From Mixta tenebrionis (lineage in GTDB: Bacteria; Pseudomonadota; Gammaproteobacteria; Enterobacterales; Enterobacteriaceae), in the NCBI RefSeq assembly GCF_006517625.1, contig NZ_VHQI01000002.1, positions 111,778-175,777 of the forward strand: 64,000 nucleotides of DNA. The letters run 5' to 3'. Numbering within the stretch: the first letter of the stretch is position 1; each line of letters begins with the position of its first letter. A program made the translations under genes and the position numbers. The notes below the pieces were generated by a model. The model saw nothing but the letters and a program-made list of their open reading frames with translations. It was not told the origin of the DNA and ran no database searches. This document shows positions 47,299-56,509 of this stretch, piece after piece.

Positions 47299-50200
47299 AA
47301 CCTATCTGGCGGAAACTTTTATTGAATGGGTAGGCGGCATCATACAGCCGGGTGAGCGCTACCAGTTCAAATCTCCCGATCCCGATAATGCCTTAAAACT
47401 CTGGGAAGCATTCGTCTCTCTGGCAGACGGCAACCAGCTGGAAATTGCGGCAGGGCAATATATTGATTGCCTCCCCTGCAATGGCGTTCAGCTTATTCCG
47501 GTACTGCATGGCACTGCGGCTCCAGCATTCACGGAAAACTATATTTCCCATCTGCGCGATGAAGTTGCAGGGCGCAGCGGCGTTTTTGCCAAAACAGCGC
47601 TGTTGATTATTCACAACAGTATGCTTGATACCCTGATTAACAGCACGAAAGACGTGTCGGCACCGGATGCTATCTGGTATCCACAAACCTTCAGTCATCA
47701 ACTAGAAAAGCTCATTACCACCGACAGTAACCGTTCGGAATTGTCCCGTTGTTTGCTAGAGGATCAACTGGCAACGGTACTGGATGAAGGTGCGACCGTA
47801 TTTGGTTTCTCATCGCTGTATCGCCTGCTGGATGATGGCAATCTGGATTTCTCCGAACTTCATCTGTTTAAAGATGATGAACTACTGAACTATAGCCAGA
47901 AACAGCTACGCACCCGACTGAATGAAAACCGGAAATTATATCGCCAGATAGAAGACAGCGTTGAACGCTACAGTGGACAGCTGGAAAATGTGCTACCTGA
48001 GTTTAGTACCAAGTTCATCCAGGAGCATTTTTACGATAAAGATGACTGGCGTGAGCTTGATTTTTCCGACTACAGGAAAGAGAAAGAACAGAATAGTGAA
48101 CAAAAACTGGTGCTGGAGAACGTCTCCGTCGAAAACGGCGAGGTTTGGCAAAGGGCGAAAAGCGCCAGTAAGGCAGGCAAACGTGACATCAGCCTGCTGG
48201 TGCATGTGCAGTCAGGGCAATCAAAGGCGGAGCTGGAGTTCAGCTTTCAGGGCAACGATCTTCAGGATAACCAGATAAAGATTGCCCATCATCGCCAGTT
48301 AAAGAACATGCCTTTCTGGCGCACCAGCCGGGCGGGAGGCAAGACTTCCCGCATTATGGCATCAGTGCCTTTTGACGGGCATCCATGCTTCTTTAGTCTC
48401 GAACTAACCAACCGCAATAATTCAGCCGAAGAGTATAAATTTCGCCTGTTGTTGGTCGAGCAAGGGCAATTTTGGCTAAACGATATTCAGCACTGTTACC
48501 GCATTGAGCCAGGTAAAGATCAAATAACCCTGCAACTGGAAGATAACACACTGCGTATTGCCGAGTCTGGGAACCTGACCTGTTCGTTGGATGACGAAAG
48601 CGAAGACATCGACTGCCAGCATTATGCTCAGGTGAATTTTGAGACGCTGGCGAATCAAAGTGATCTGGTGCAGTTTGCGCTCGTTTCCGGCGATTCCCGA
48701 CTGTCGTTTAACATCGAGGGGCCGGGAGCAGAAGAAGGGCTAACGCTGCCGCTGCTTTTTGACCAAAGTCGTTTCAATAAGTTGTTCAAAGAAGAGGGCA
48801 ATGCAACCTGGAACCGACTAAAAGGGCGCATCATACTCGATAATACTGAACACAAGGTTGTCGGTGTTCGTCAGCAGTTGTTGATACTAGAAGCCTCATT
48901 AATTGAGCGACGTCTGCTGGGTACGGGAAGTGACGATCGCGAGTTTGTGCTAGATGAACTTCTTGCCAGCTACCCCGAACTCCATAACGCCTATGAGCAG
49001 TTATTTGCCTACTATCATCGGCGTAATACCCTGCCGAGTTTGGTGTCGTGGTCATCAGAATATCGCACGCTGGTCAACTACATTGTCACCACGTTTGAGC
49101 AGTCACTCCAGCAAATCGGCCAGAGCAGAGCGCTGACAGCGCACGAGAAACGTCTTCTGCATCTGGGGATCTGCCGCAATGATAGCCATGAGCGTCTTTC
49201 ACCACTGCACCCATTAGTGCTGGCCTACCATCTACAACTGGCAGAAACTATCGTTGCAGAGTCGGAACAGCACGATTCGGCTTCATTTGCCACACTACCA
49301 CCGATTACTCTCAATCGCCTGATGGTTTCTGGGTTAATGCCGTTTGTTTATCACAGTGAGCATGAATACGCGCAGCTACAGCCAGTGGAGGAGAACCGCT
49401 TCTGGATTGATGTGGTTCCCCAGTGCCAGGTCAGCCATGAATACGTTAAGCGTCTGGTAAAAGACAAACTCAATGAGTTCACGGATGCCTACGCCCGATT
49501 GTTCCAGAGTGCCGGAAACAATGCGTTGATTATCAATGCCATCAATCAGGGGAATGCCAAAGAGCTGTTTCTGGGATTAGTGGAATATTTTAAGCAGGAA
49601 AAAGAGCACTCTATTTCGGTGCATGTGAATTGCTACGATGAACGTCTGCTGCCCAATATGTTCGATCACTTTGCCGAAAGTGGCAGCTATGAGCAGCTTA
49701 AAAACGATCTCGATCTGAACAGCGGTGTATGGCGGGCGGAAGCCGATATGCTGATTGACCTGCTGCGCAGCCGGTTAACGTTCAGCAAGTTTGTCCTGCC
49801 GTCAGAAAGCGACAAGCTGGCCTATGCACACTTGGCATTTTTCACTAATACGGCACCGGTAGATTGCCGTCAGATCCGCATTGAAGATGCTTCCAGTGGG
49901 GTACTTTGTCATGGGTTGATCGCTGGGGAAGGTGCTGAAACACAGGGGGATGCCTACTTTACCGCGTTTGGCCTGCGTGATGTGGATGTCGGACCCTACT
50001 GCGCACTGCGTCTTGCCCGATTAGTTGGCAGCCTGTGGCAACCCGCGCGTCAAAGCAACAGCCAGTATCATGGACAAGGGATCGGCCTGGCCGTGAGCGG
50101 CAATTTTAAACAGCTACTCAATTACTCCTACAATAGTGCGCTCTGGACCACCATCATTGATCCTAAGGTCACCCTCGACTTTTTCACCAGCCAGAAAGAT

Positions 50201-52366
50201 GTGGTTCTTATCCACTATTCTGACCAGTACACCAGTTGCGCAGGCTACGATGCCGTCACCGTCACGAAGCAGGTTGATTTGTTCCTGCGGCTGCTCCAGA
50301 TCGGAAGCCAGCCCGGGCAACCCGCCGTTGACAGTCAGCATTTGCTGGCTGAATTTAACGCCTTTAACGGCGAATGGCTGCTGAAAATGCTGCGTTCCAG
50401 TGAAAGGGAGCGTAAAGAGAAGCACGGTATTATTGGGGCGTACAAATTTGTGCAATCCATGTTGCACCAGTCCGATATTTGCTGGATTCCGCTATCGGTA
50501 GCCGAAATGATCCGCGTGTCCGGCAATGTCGGGCTGAAAATGAAAGAGAGCGATTTATCGAGAAATTTACAGGGTTATCGTAAAGGTGCGATCTCTGATG
50601 ATGTGCTCTTTGTTGGTTTCAAAGAAAACCGCCTCTATCTGTTGCCGCTGGAAGTTAAAACCGGGGCGCGGCCTGACTACAGCTATGCGGGCCAACAGGC
50701 TCGTGAGCTGAAACGTTATTTACAGCAGGACATTCTGGAACCGCAAACGCTGGCATCACAATTGTACCGGGCGCTCTTTATTCGTCAGGTGCTGATGCAG
50801 GTGGAGAAACTGCATCTGTACGGTGTGCTGGATAGCAACAAACTGGCTCCCTTGCTGGATCGACGCGAATGGTGGTTAACGGGTGACTATCAGTTAGGAG
50901 AATTGACCGACTATGCGCACGGCTTCGTCGTGGCGCATGTGGACAGCGCAACCTGCTTCGATCTCTCTTATAAAGAGACTGCGGAGAATATCTTACAGAT
51001 CGAAATCCCTTATTCACTGCTGTCTTCGCTAATTGCTGCGCAGGGGAATGAACCACCGCTGGCGGAACGTTACCGAGTGCCGGAAAAATACCGGCTTAAG
51101 CCAGAAAGTGATGCCACTCCGTCACAACCTGAAGTCGTGGTAGAAGTCACGATGCTGGCTACTGCACGGTCCATTTCGGAACCGGAGTCGTTACAGTCAG
51201 CTGTACCGGTGGCGACTTCTGATATTAGCGACACTCCATTACAGATCCTGTTTGGTCATGATGCTGCGCGTCAGAGCCCATTATATTGGGAGCCAACCAA
51301 CACCGCGAAGTTCATGAATACCAATACCGGCATTATTGGAACGATGGGCACCGGTAAAACCCAGTTTACAAAATCGCTGGTCACACAGTTGATGCGTAAT
51401 CAGTCCTGTAACGTTGATGGCAAACCTATTGGTTTGATGATCTTCGACTACAAATCAGACTATGTGGACGAGGCTTTTATTGATGCTACGGGGGCCAAAA
51501 AGTACAAGTTATTCAAGCTGCCTTACAACCCCCTATCTCTGTTTGGCGACACGCCAATGTTACCAATCCACACCGCTGGTGGACTCTCGGAAACGATGGC
51601 GAAAGCCTATGGGCTAGGCCATAAACAGCAGCTCAAATTAGAAAATCTGATTTTAGAATGCTACGAAGCAGCAGGTATTTCGGCGGAAGATTCGACAACA
51701 TGGTCAAGGACTGCGCCGACAATTGAAGATGTATGGCAGCGCTTCCTCGCTCAGGATAAGGTTGAAGAAGATTCGCTTTACGCAGCTCTTTCAAAACTGG
51801 CGCGTTACAAGATATTCGAGACTATCCCGGAGAAGATGACCAGTTTGTACGAATTGATTGACGGCGTCACCGTGATCGAACTGGCTGGATACCCGCCAGA
51901 AGTGCAAAACCTGGTAGTCGCGCTCACGCTGGATCTGTTTTACGCGCAGATGCAAAAGCGCGGTAAACCAGTCGTGAGGGGGGATTATCGTCAGCTCACC
52001 AAAATGATTCTGGTGGACGAAGCCGATAACTTTATGCGTCAGGATTTTTCCAGTCTGCGTAAGATCCTTAAAGAGGGCCGTGAGTATGGCGTTGGTGCGA
52101 TCCTGTCAACTCAGGAGATAACCCACTTTAAGACCGGTGAACATAACTATGCCTCATATATCTTAACTTGGGTGATCCATCGTGTTTCCGAGATTAGGAA
52201 TGCGGATATTAAGGCGGTATTTAACGTCGATGATAAGGGTGAGCAGGAGTCTTTGATGGGAGAGATTCGGCAGCTTGAGAAGCATTTTAGCCTGTATGTT
52301 GATGGGGAAAAAAAGGTGAGAAAAATGCGCGATAAAGCATTTTGGGAGTTGAGTGGAAATGAATGA
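47279..52366 (+). CDS. dptH: Phosphorothioation-dependent restriction protein DptH
   Basis: A 1695-aa protein, the largest subunit of the restriction complex. The C-terminus is a HerA/FtsK-type ATPase: Walker A GTMGTGKT at 1354-1361 and Walker B MILVDEAD at 1576-1583. In the middle, a PD-(D/E)xK-like pattern is visible (Asp1107/Asp1108, Glu1125, Lys1127 in PLEVKTG), suggesting a nuclease fold; that is my inference. A low-complexity linker (about 1280-1320) separates it from the ATPase. Its stop overlaps the next gene by 8 bases. Confidence 0.9.
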   Translation: MSVKQYETYLAETFIEWVGGIIQPGERYQFKSPDPDNALKLWEAFVSLADGNQLEIAAGQYIDCLPCNGVQLIPVLHGTAAPAFTENYISHLRDEVAGRSGVFAKTALLIIHNSMLDTLINSTKDVSAPDAIWYPQTFSHQLEKLITTDSNRSELSRCLLEDQLATVLDEGATVFGFSSLYRLLDDGNLDFSELHLFKDDELLNYSQKQLRTRLNENRKLYRQIEDSVERYSGQLENVLPEFSTKFIQEHFYDKDDWRELDFSDYRKEKEQNSEQKLVLENVSVENGEVWQRAKSASKAGKRDISLLVHVQSGQSKAELEFSFQGNDLQDNQIKIAHHRQLKNMPFWRTSRAGGKTSRIMASVPFDGHPCFFSLELTNRNNSAEEYKFRLLLVEQGQFWLNDIQHCYRIEPGKDQITLQLEDNTLRIAESGNLTCSLDDESEDIDCQHYAQVNFETLANQSDLVQFALVSGDSRLSFNIEGPGAEEGLTLPLLFDQSRFNKLFKEEGNATWNRLKGRIILDNTEHKVVGVRQQLLILEASLIERRLLGTGSDDREFVLDELLASYPELHNAYEQLFAYYHRRNTLPSLVSWSSEYRTLVNYIVTTFEQSLQQIGQSRALTAHEKRLLHLGICRNDSHERLSPLHPLVLAYHLQLAETIVAESEQHDSASFATLPPITLNRLMVSGLMPFVYHSEHEYAQLQPVEENRFWIDVVPQCQVSHEYVKRLVKDKLNEFTDAYARLFQSAGNNALIINAINQGNAKELFLGLVEYFKQEKEHSISVHVNCYDERLLPNMFDHFAESGSYEQLKNDLDLNSGVWRAEADMLIDLLRSRLTFSKFVLPSESDKLAYAHLAFFTNTAPVDCRQIRIEDASSGVLCHGLIAGEGAETQGDAYFTAFGLRDVDVGPYCALRLARLVGSLWQPARQSNSQYHGQGIGLAVSGNFKQLLNYSYNSALWTTIIDPKVTLDFFTSQKDVVLIHYSDQYTSCAGYDAVTVTKQVDLFLRLLQIGSQPGQPAVDSQHLLAEFNAFNGEWLLKMLRSSERERKEKHGIIGAYKFVQSMLHQSDICWIPLSVAEMIRVSGNVGLKMKESDLSRNLQGYRKGAISDDVLFVGFKENRLYLLPLEVKTGARPDYSYAGQQARELKRYLQQDILEPQTLASQLYRALFIRQVLMQVEKLHLYGVLDSNKLAPLLDRREWWLTGDYQLGELTDYAHGFVVAHVDSATCFDLSYKETAENILQIEIPYSLLSSLIAAQGNEPPLAERYRVPEKYRLKPESDATPSQPEVVVEVTMLATARSISEPESLQSAVPVATSDISDTPLQILFGHDAARQSPLYWEPTNTAKFMNTNTGIIGTMGTGKTQFTKSLVTQLMRNQSCNVDGKPIGLMIFDYKSDYVDEAFIDATGAKKYKLFKLPYNPLSLFGDTPMLPIHTAGGLSETMAKAYGLGHKQQLKLENLILECYEAAGISAEDSTTWSRTAPTIEDVWQRFLAQDKVEEDSLYAALSKLARYKIFETIPEKMTSLYELIDGVTVIELAGYPPEVQNLVVALTLDLFYAQMQKRGKPVVRGDYRQLTKMILVDEADNFMRQDFSSLRKILKEGREYGVGAILSTQEITHFKTGEHNYASYILTWVIHRVSEIRNADIKAVFNVDDKGEQESLMGEIRQLEKHFSLYVDGEKKVRKMRDKAFWELSGNE

Positions 52367-52901
52367 TTCAACACCTCAAAATATCTGCACGCTTTTTAGC
52401 GAGCTTTGGCGTAGACTGAAATTGGTATTCAGTAATCATTACTTTTTGGTTTTTTTTATTTTAATTGTGGTAGTTCTAGGTAGTATAAGTATTTGGTTTA
52501 CTGCTGTTTTTAACAATTCACCGGGAAGGCTTGACCGATTGATAGTAAATATGAATACGCTTAATTTTCTCGCGTTTTCTGCTCCGCTATTAGCTACTAC
52601 TATTTTTGAGAAAACAGTTAATATTATTATAAATCGCAATGAAGTCGATGGTAATAATATTGCAGTGCTTCTTTGGTTACTATTAGGTACAGTGGTTACA
52701 ATTTCAGCTATTATCGTACTGTATAGTGTTGGCTCCGGTAACGGAAGTTATTTTTCATGGTGTTCATTATTCGCATGGATTATATCTTTAATATATTGGG
52801 CTGTTGCTAACATCGAGAACCCTAGTTACTCAATGAATGCTGATTCAAAGTCTGCATCTGGTGGTGCTAAAGTCGGTTCAGCTAGTTCTTTGAATAGGTG
52901 A
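52359..52901 (+). CDS. Four-pass membrane protein linked to dptFGH
   Basis: I do not recognise this 180-aa protein. Four hydrophobic segments are visible at about 28-50, 67-83, 101-123 and 131-150, with a polar Ser/Ala/Gly-rich tail. It is visibly AT-rich compared with dptH. Its start overlaps the dptH stop by 8 bases and its stop (TGATG) overlaps the next gene by one base, so it should be translated from the dpt transcript. A GTG six bases earlier is an alternative start. Possible roles are a membrane anchor, sensor or effector; nothing in the sequence decides. Confidence 0.75.
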   Translation: MNDSTPQNICTLFSELWRRLKLVFSNHYFLVFFILIVVVLGSISIWFTAVFNNSPGRLDRLIVNMNTLNFLAFSAPLLATTIFEKTVNIIINRNEVDGNNIAVLLWLLLGTVVTISAIIVLYSVGSGNGSYFSWCSLFAWIISLIYWAVANIENPSYSMNADSKSASGGAKVGSASSLNR

Positions 52902-54070
52902 TGAAAATGCCATTTTATGAAGGTCAAACAATAAAAGTCAAACAGCCTTTTGGCGACTTTTATATAATTTCGATTCCGGCTAAATTATTAGTTCAAGTTT
53001 GTTATTCTTTTGCAGCAAGATATGGTAACGATGTCTTGTCGGGAGTGCAACGCGGAATTAATGAAAATAGAGTTAAAGCGATAGCGCAATTCTGTGCGAC
53101 TAGTGATGCTATGTTTCCAACGTCAGTAATTTTATCGGTCAACCTTGATGAGAATGGAGAATCACCATTACATCCTTGGTATATTAATGATGATTCTAAA
53201 TTAGTTATCCCAACTTCAGATGAGATTGCATCTATTGTAGATGGTCAGCATAGAGTTGAAGGACTTAAAAAAGCATTAGAGAAAAATGAATTATCAGCTG
53301 ACTTTGATATTGTTTGTGCCATTTACTTCGAATTACCAGCACCAAAACAAGCTGAAGTTTTTGCAACAATTAATTTTAATCAACAGAAAGTTGATAAAAG
53401 TTTAGCTTATCAGCTGTTTGGTTACGATTTGGATTCTGTTGAAAGCAAATATTGGTCCCCTGATACACTCGCTATTTATTTAACCAGGTTGCTAGACAAA
53501 GAAGATGATTCCCCATTTAAAGGGCATGTCGATTTTGGAATGAAAAAAATGGACCTGGCTATTCAAGATGAAGGGGGGGAAGATTCTTTTGATAAATGGT
53601 ATGTATCCACATCAACTATGGTGCAGGGTATTTCATCGTTGATAACTACTAATCCGTCTAAGGATAGATATTATTTGCATAAAAAGAGAATAATAAGAAG
53701 AAGTCGTGAAATTCTGAGTGATATAGAAATGAAAACAACCCCACCATTACGGAGTTATTATATTGAAAATAAAGATGGTCAGGTTTATGATTTAGTGAGG
53801 GATTATTTCACTTGCTGTGATGAAATGTTTTGGAGACGAAGCGATATTTCGTTTATGAGAAAAACAATAGGCATTCAAGCATTGTTTGATTTTTTGAAAT
53901 ATATTCTTAATTATATAAATAAACATGACCAAAAAATTTCATCTGAACAGGTTGAATTATATTTGAAAAGAATTGAACCTGATAAGCTAATTGGTTTTAA
54001 TATTAACTACTCAGGAGTGGGTCGTACACAGATTAGAGATTTTTTAAAATCTGAGTGCGGAATTAATTAA
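52901..54070 (+). CDS. DGQHR-domain protein, DndB-like
   Basis: A 389-aa protein of the DndB/DGQHR superfamily. The signature VDGQHRVEGLKKAL starts at about residue 113. It also has the upstream QRGINENRVKAIAQF block and downstream FATINFNQQKVDKSLAYQLFG block that parallel DndB (QRTLNKSRIPEMVRY; FADLNKYAIRPSPSLASLY). It is clearly diverged from the dndB of the same locus, and AT-rich (line 53701-53760 is 21/60 GC). The start is coupled to the preceding gene by TGATG; ATG 52907 is an alternative. Function unknown; a regulatory or DNA-binding role is inferred from DndB. Confidence 0.82.
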   Translation: MKMPFYEGQTIKVKQPFGDFYIISIPAKLLVQVCYSFAARYGNDVLSGVQRGINENRVKAIAQFCATSDAMFPTSVILSVNLDENGESPLHPWYINDDSKLVIPTSDEIASIVDGQHRVEGLKKALEKNELSADFDIVCAIYFELPAPKQAEVFATINFNQQKVDKSLAYQLFGYDLDSVESKYWSPDTLAIYLTRLLDKEDDSPFKGHVDFGMKKMDLAIQDEGGEDSFDKWYVSTSTMVQGISSLITTNPSKDRYYLHKKRIIRRSREILSDIEMKTTPPLRSYYIENKDGQVYDLVRDYFTCCDEMFWRRSDISFMRKTIGIQALFDFLKYILNYINKHDQKISSEQVELYLKRIEPDKLIGFNINYSGVGRTQIRDFLKSECGIN

Positions 54071-54093
54071 GTTTGTCAAGAGTGAAATGTAAT

Positions 54094-54133
54094 AAGCGCC
54101 ACTTTTTTAATTAAAGTAGAAGAGTGGCGCTTT
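54094..54133. terminator. Bidirectional terminator between the dpt and dnd operons
   Basis: A perfect 10-bp stem AAGCGCCACT/AGTGGCGCTT, with an AT-rich 19-nt loop, lies between the convergent DGQHR gene and dndE. The stem ends in AA/TT on the outside, and T-rich sequence follows in the loop. Confidence 0.75.
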
Positions 54134-54140
54134 GCCTTAA

Positions 54141-54494
54141 CTAAATGCCATTAGAGAAATCTTTTAAATTGCGATAATTCCTTAGCGCTGCGATTCCATC
54201 CTCAACATGTGCAGCCCATGCTTTAATCAATGCTTTCTGCTCTAGTTTTGGATATAACATCTTTAGTACCAACTCTGTAGCTTGGAGTGTATCACCCAAC
54301 CACGTAATTTTATCCAGCGTCATCGCACCATCCAATCTCCTATTATCATTCTCTGGTGAATAACGAAACTCACTCTCCACCGAGCGGAAAAATGCCAGTC
54401 GAGCCGCGATATTGGGCGTAATCCCCGTATATCCTTTTAGCTTTTTAAGCTGGTCTTCAGTCTGACGACTAAGTACCATTCGATTCGGGAGCAT
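54141..54494 (-). CDS. dndE: DNA phosphorothioation protein DndE
   Basis: A 117-aa small basic protein, the last gene of dndBCDE. It matches the DndE pattern (MVLSRQTEDQLKKLKGYTGITPNIAARLAFF). DndE binds nicked DNA in structural studies and is needed for sulfur insertion. Its ATG shares one base with the dndD stop (TGATG), so it is translationally coupled. Confidence 0.92.
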   Translation of the reverse strand: MLPNRMVLSRQTEDQLKKLKGYTGITPNIAARLAFFRSVESEFRYSPENDNRRLDGAMTLDKITWLGDTLQATELVLKMLYPKLEQKALIKAWAAHVEDGIAALRNYRNLKDFSNGI

Positions 54495-56509
54495 CAGACA
54501 GCCTCCTTGGTTAGTTCCCAGAAATAACCGGGTTTCAGCGCAGATGATTTGGTATGCGCATTAAACACAATCTCATAAGCATGAGAAATATCATCACGCA
54601 GCCGATCGACGAAATAACGCTCGTCCACTTCAGTATCGGTGGATAGCAACACAACCTGATGACTGGCCTCCGGGAAATAATGATTAATCAACTTATCCCG
54701 GTGCTGAGAATCCAGACGGCCTAACGGTGTATCAATAATCACCGGGAAATCACGCCCAGAGGTTTTTGCCAGCGCCTCAAGAATAGCGATTGCATAAATC
54801 TGCTTTTCACCCGCAGAAAGCAGCTTACGATTAATCACCGAACCCTTTTCATCCACCAGTTCAACATCAAATGTTTGTGGATTTATGTGCGCATTAAGCT
54901 GTAAATCCTCTTTACGAGCCAGCTTATGGTAGGCAATTTCAAAGTTAGCGGATAACTTTTTCACTCGCGCCTGCGTTAACACATCGCTGTAGTAATCGAG
55001 CAGGTTAATGGTCTCCTGCGCATTTTTAAACGCACTGCTAAGACCATGTTGGCTACGGGTGATGTCATGTGCTTTCTGTACCTGGCGAACACAGTCCAGT
55101 TGCTGCTGTTTCGTCCGTTTAGCCTCTTCCAGCAGCGAGCGATATTTTTGCCGTTGTTTTTCACGTTTATGATCGAGATCGCGTAATGCTGCAAAAAGAT
55201 CCATTAATTGCTCGTCTTCCGGGGCGCGAGCAATATTAGCAGCGGCCTGCTCCAGTTGTTGTTCAATATCCGCTAATTGATGGCGGTACATATCAAAACG
55301 CTGCCATGCTTTTTTGCTGTCCTGCTCAATGGACTGCTGGAGCATACCGGCTTCACGTTCAGAAATATCAAACAGCAAATCACCTTTTGGTTTGGCTGCC
55401 ATATATGCGTCCAAATTATTGGTAATCGCTTCGGTAGCAATGGCTCTGGTATTGCTCTCACTGCTGGAACGGAACGCGATATCATTTTTGAGTTGAGTTA
55501 AAAATTGATTTAACTCCGCCTCAAAAATTTTCGCTTGCTTGATCTGTGCTTCATTGGCAATTTTTTCCAGCAACCGCGACAACGTATTAGGCGCTAGCGC
55601 ATAGGGCAGCGATCCATCACATTCTTGCCGTAACGCTTTTTCCAGACGCTCTTTTTCTTTTAACAGCGTTTCAACTTTCTGTTTTTCCTGTGCTTTGGTC
55701 TGGGCAAATGCACCGCCTTGCGCATTTAACAATCCCTCATGGCGAATAATGTCTTGGGATAAAAATTCAATCCGCGAGTTGACGAAATCGGCCTCTTCCA
55801 GCAATTTCTCCGCCTGACCGGCAAGCGTTTTAATCTTTGCCTCAAGTGCTTCAACCTGCTGTTGCTGGGAGCCAGCCAACTGGGCGGTTTGCTGGCGTTT
55901 GACAAAAATCATCAGGTCATTTTGCAGTCTGGCGATCAGATCCAGTCCCAACAAACGACGCACCGCTGTACGCAGAATATTGCCGGATTCATCTTCCGCC
56001 AGCTCTGCAATTTTCTCTCCATCAAAAAAGAAAAGATCGGCAACACCGTGAGGAATTAATTCATTCAAAAACCCCTGACATTGGTCATAACTGAGTTCAC
56101 TACGCAGTTGTCCGTCCTGCTGCAAAGAGATACGATCTTTCTTTCCTTTCTTCCAGCTACGCGTGACGGTGAATTCAGTCTCATGGCCGTTTTGGTTGTA
56201 GGTAAAGGTCAGTTCTACTGCGGCCTCATCCGGACGCTCTGCTGTATATGTCCCGTTGTGCACCATTGCACCGAGTTGTTCAACATACTCCTGCTGCTGC
56301 ATTGCCGAGCCAAACGCTAAACGCCCATATAGTGCCAGCCGAATTGCCGACAAAATAGATGTTTTCCCTGCACCATTTAAACCACCAAATAGAACAATCG
56401 GGCGAGGGTTTACTTCATGCGGACGCTTTCTGGGAGCCAGATCGATGGTGTGTGTGCCGCAAAATACGCGAAAATTATGTAATACTAATTGCTTAATGAG
56501 CACGTTCAT
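54494..56509 (-). CDS. dndD: DNA phosphorothioation ATPase DndD
   Basis: A 671-aa SMC/RecN-like ATPase. Walker A GGLNGAGKTS is at 42-51. A long coiled coil fills the middle (about 200-480, rich in E/K/Q). The ABC signature LSAGEKQIYAIAILEAL and Walker B FPVIIDTPLGRLD lie near 570 and 600. It is thought to provide DNA nicking or remodelling energy for sulfur insertion. It starts at 56509 with GAGG just upstream and overlaps dndC by 17 bases. Confidence 0.93.
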   Translation of the reverse strand: MNVLIKQLVLHNFRVFCGTHTIDLAPRKRPHEVNPRPIVLFGGLNGAGKTSILSAIRLALYGRLAFGSAMQQQEYVEQLGAMVHNGTYTAERPDEAAVELTFTYNQNGHETEFTVTRSWKKGKKDRISLQQDGQLRSELSYDQCQGFLNELIPHGVADLFFFDGEKIAELAEDESGNILRTAVRRLLGLDLIARLQNDLMIFVKRQQTAQLAGSQQQQVEALEAKIKTLAGQAEKLLEEADFVNSRIEFLSQDIIRHEGLLNAQGGAFAQTKAQEKQKVETLLKEKERLEKALRQECDGSLPYALAPNTLSRLLEKIANEAQIKQAKIFEAELNQFLTQLKNDIAFRSSSESNTRAIATEAITNNLDAYMAAKPKGDLLFDISEREAGMLQQSIEQDSKKAWQRFDMYRHQLADIEQQLEQAAANIARAPEDEQLMDLFAALRDLDHKREKQRQKYRSLLEEAKRTKQQQLDCVRQVQKAHDITRSQHGLSSAFKNAQETINLLDYYSDVLTQARVKKLSANFEIAYHKLARKEDLQLNAHINPQTFDVELVDEKGSVINRKLLSAGEKQIYAIAILEALAKTSGRDFPVIIDTPLGRLDSQHRDKLINHYFPEASHQVVLLSTDTEVDERYFVDRLRDDISHAYEIVFNAHTKSSALKPGYFWELTKEAV

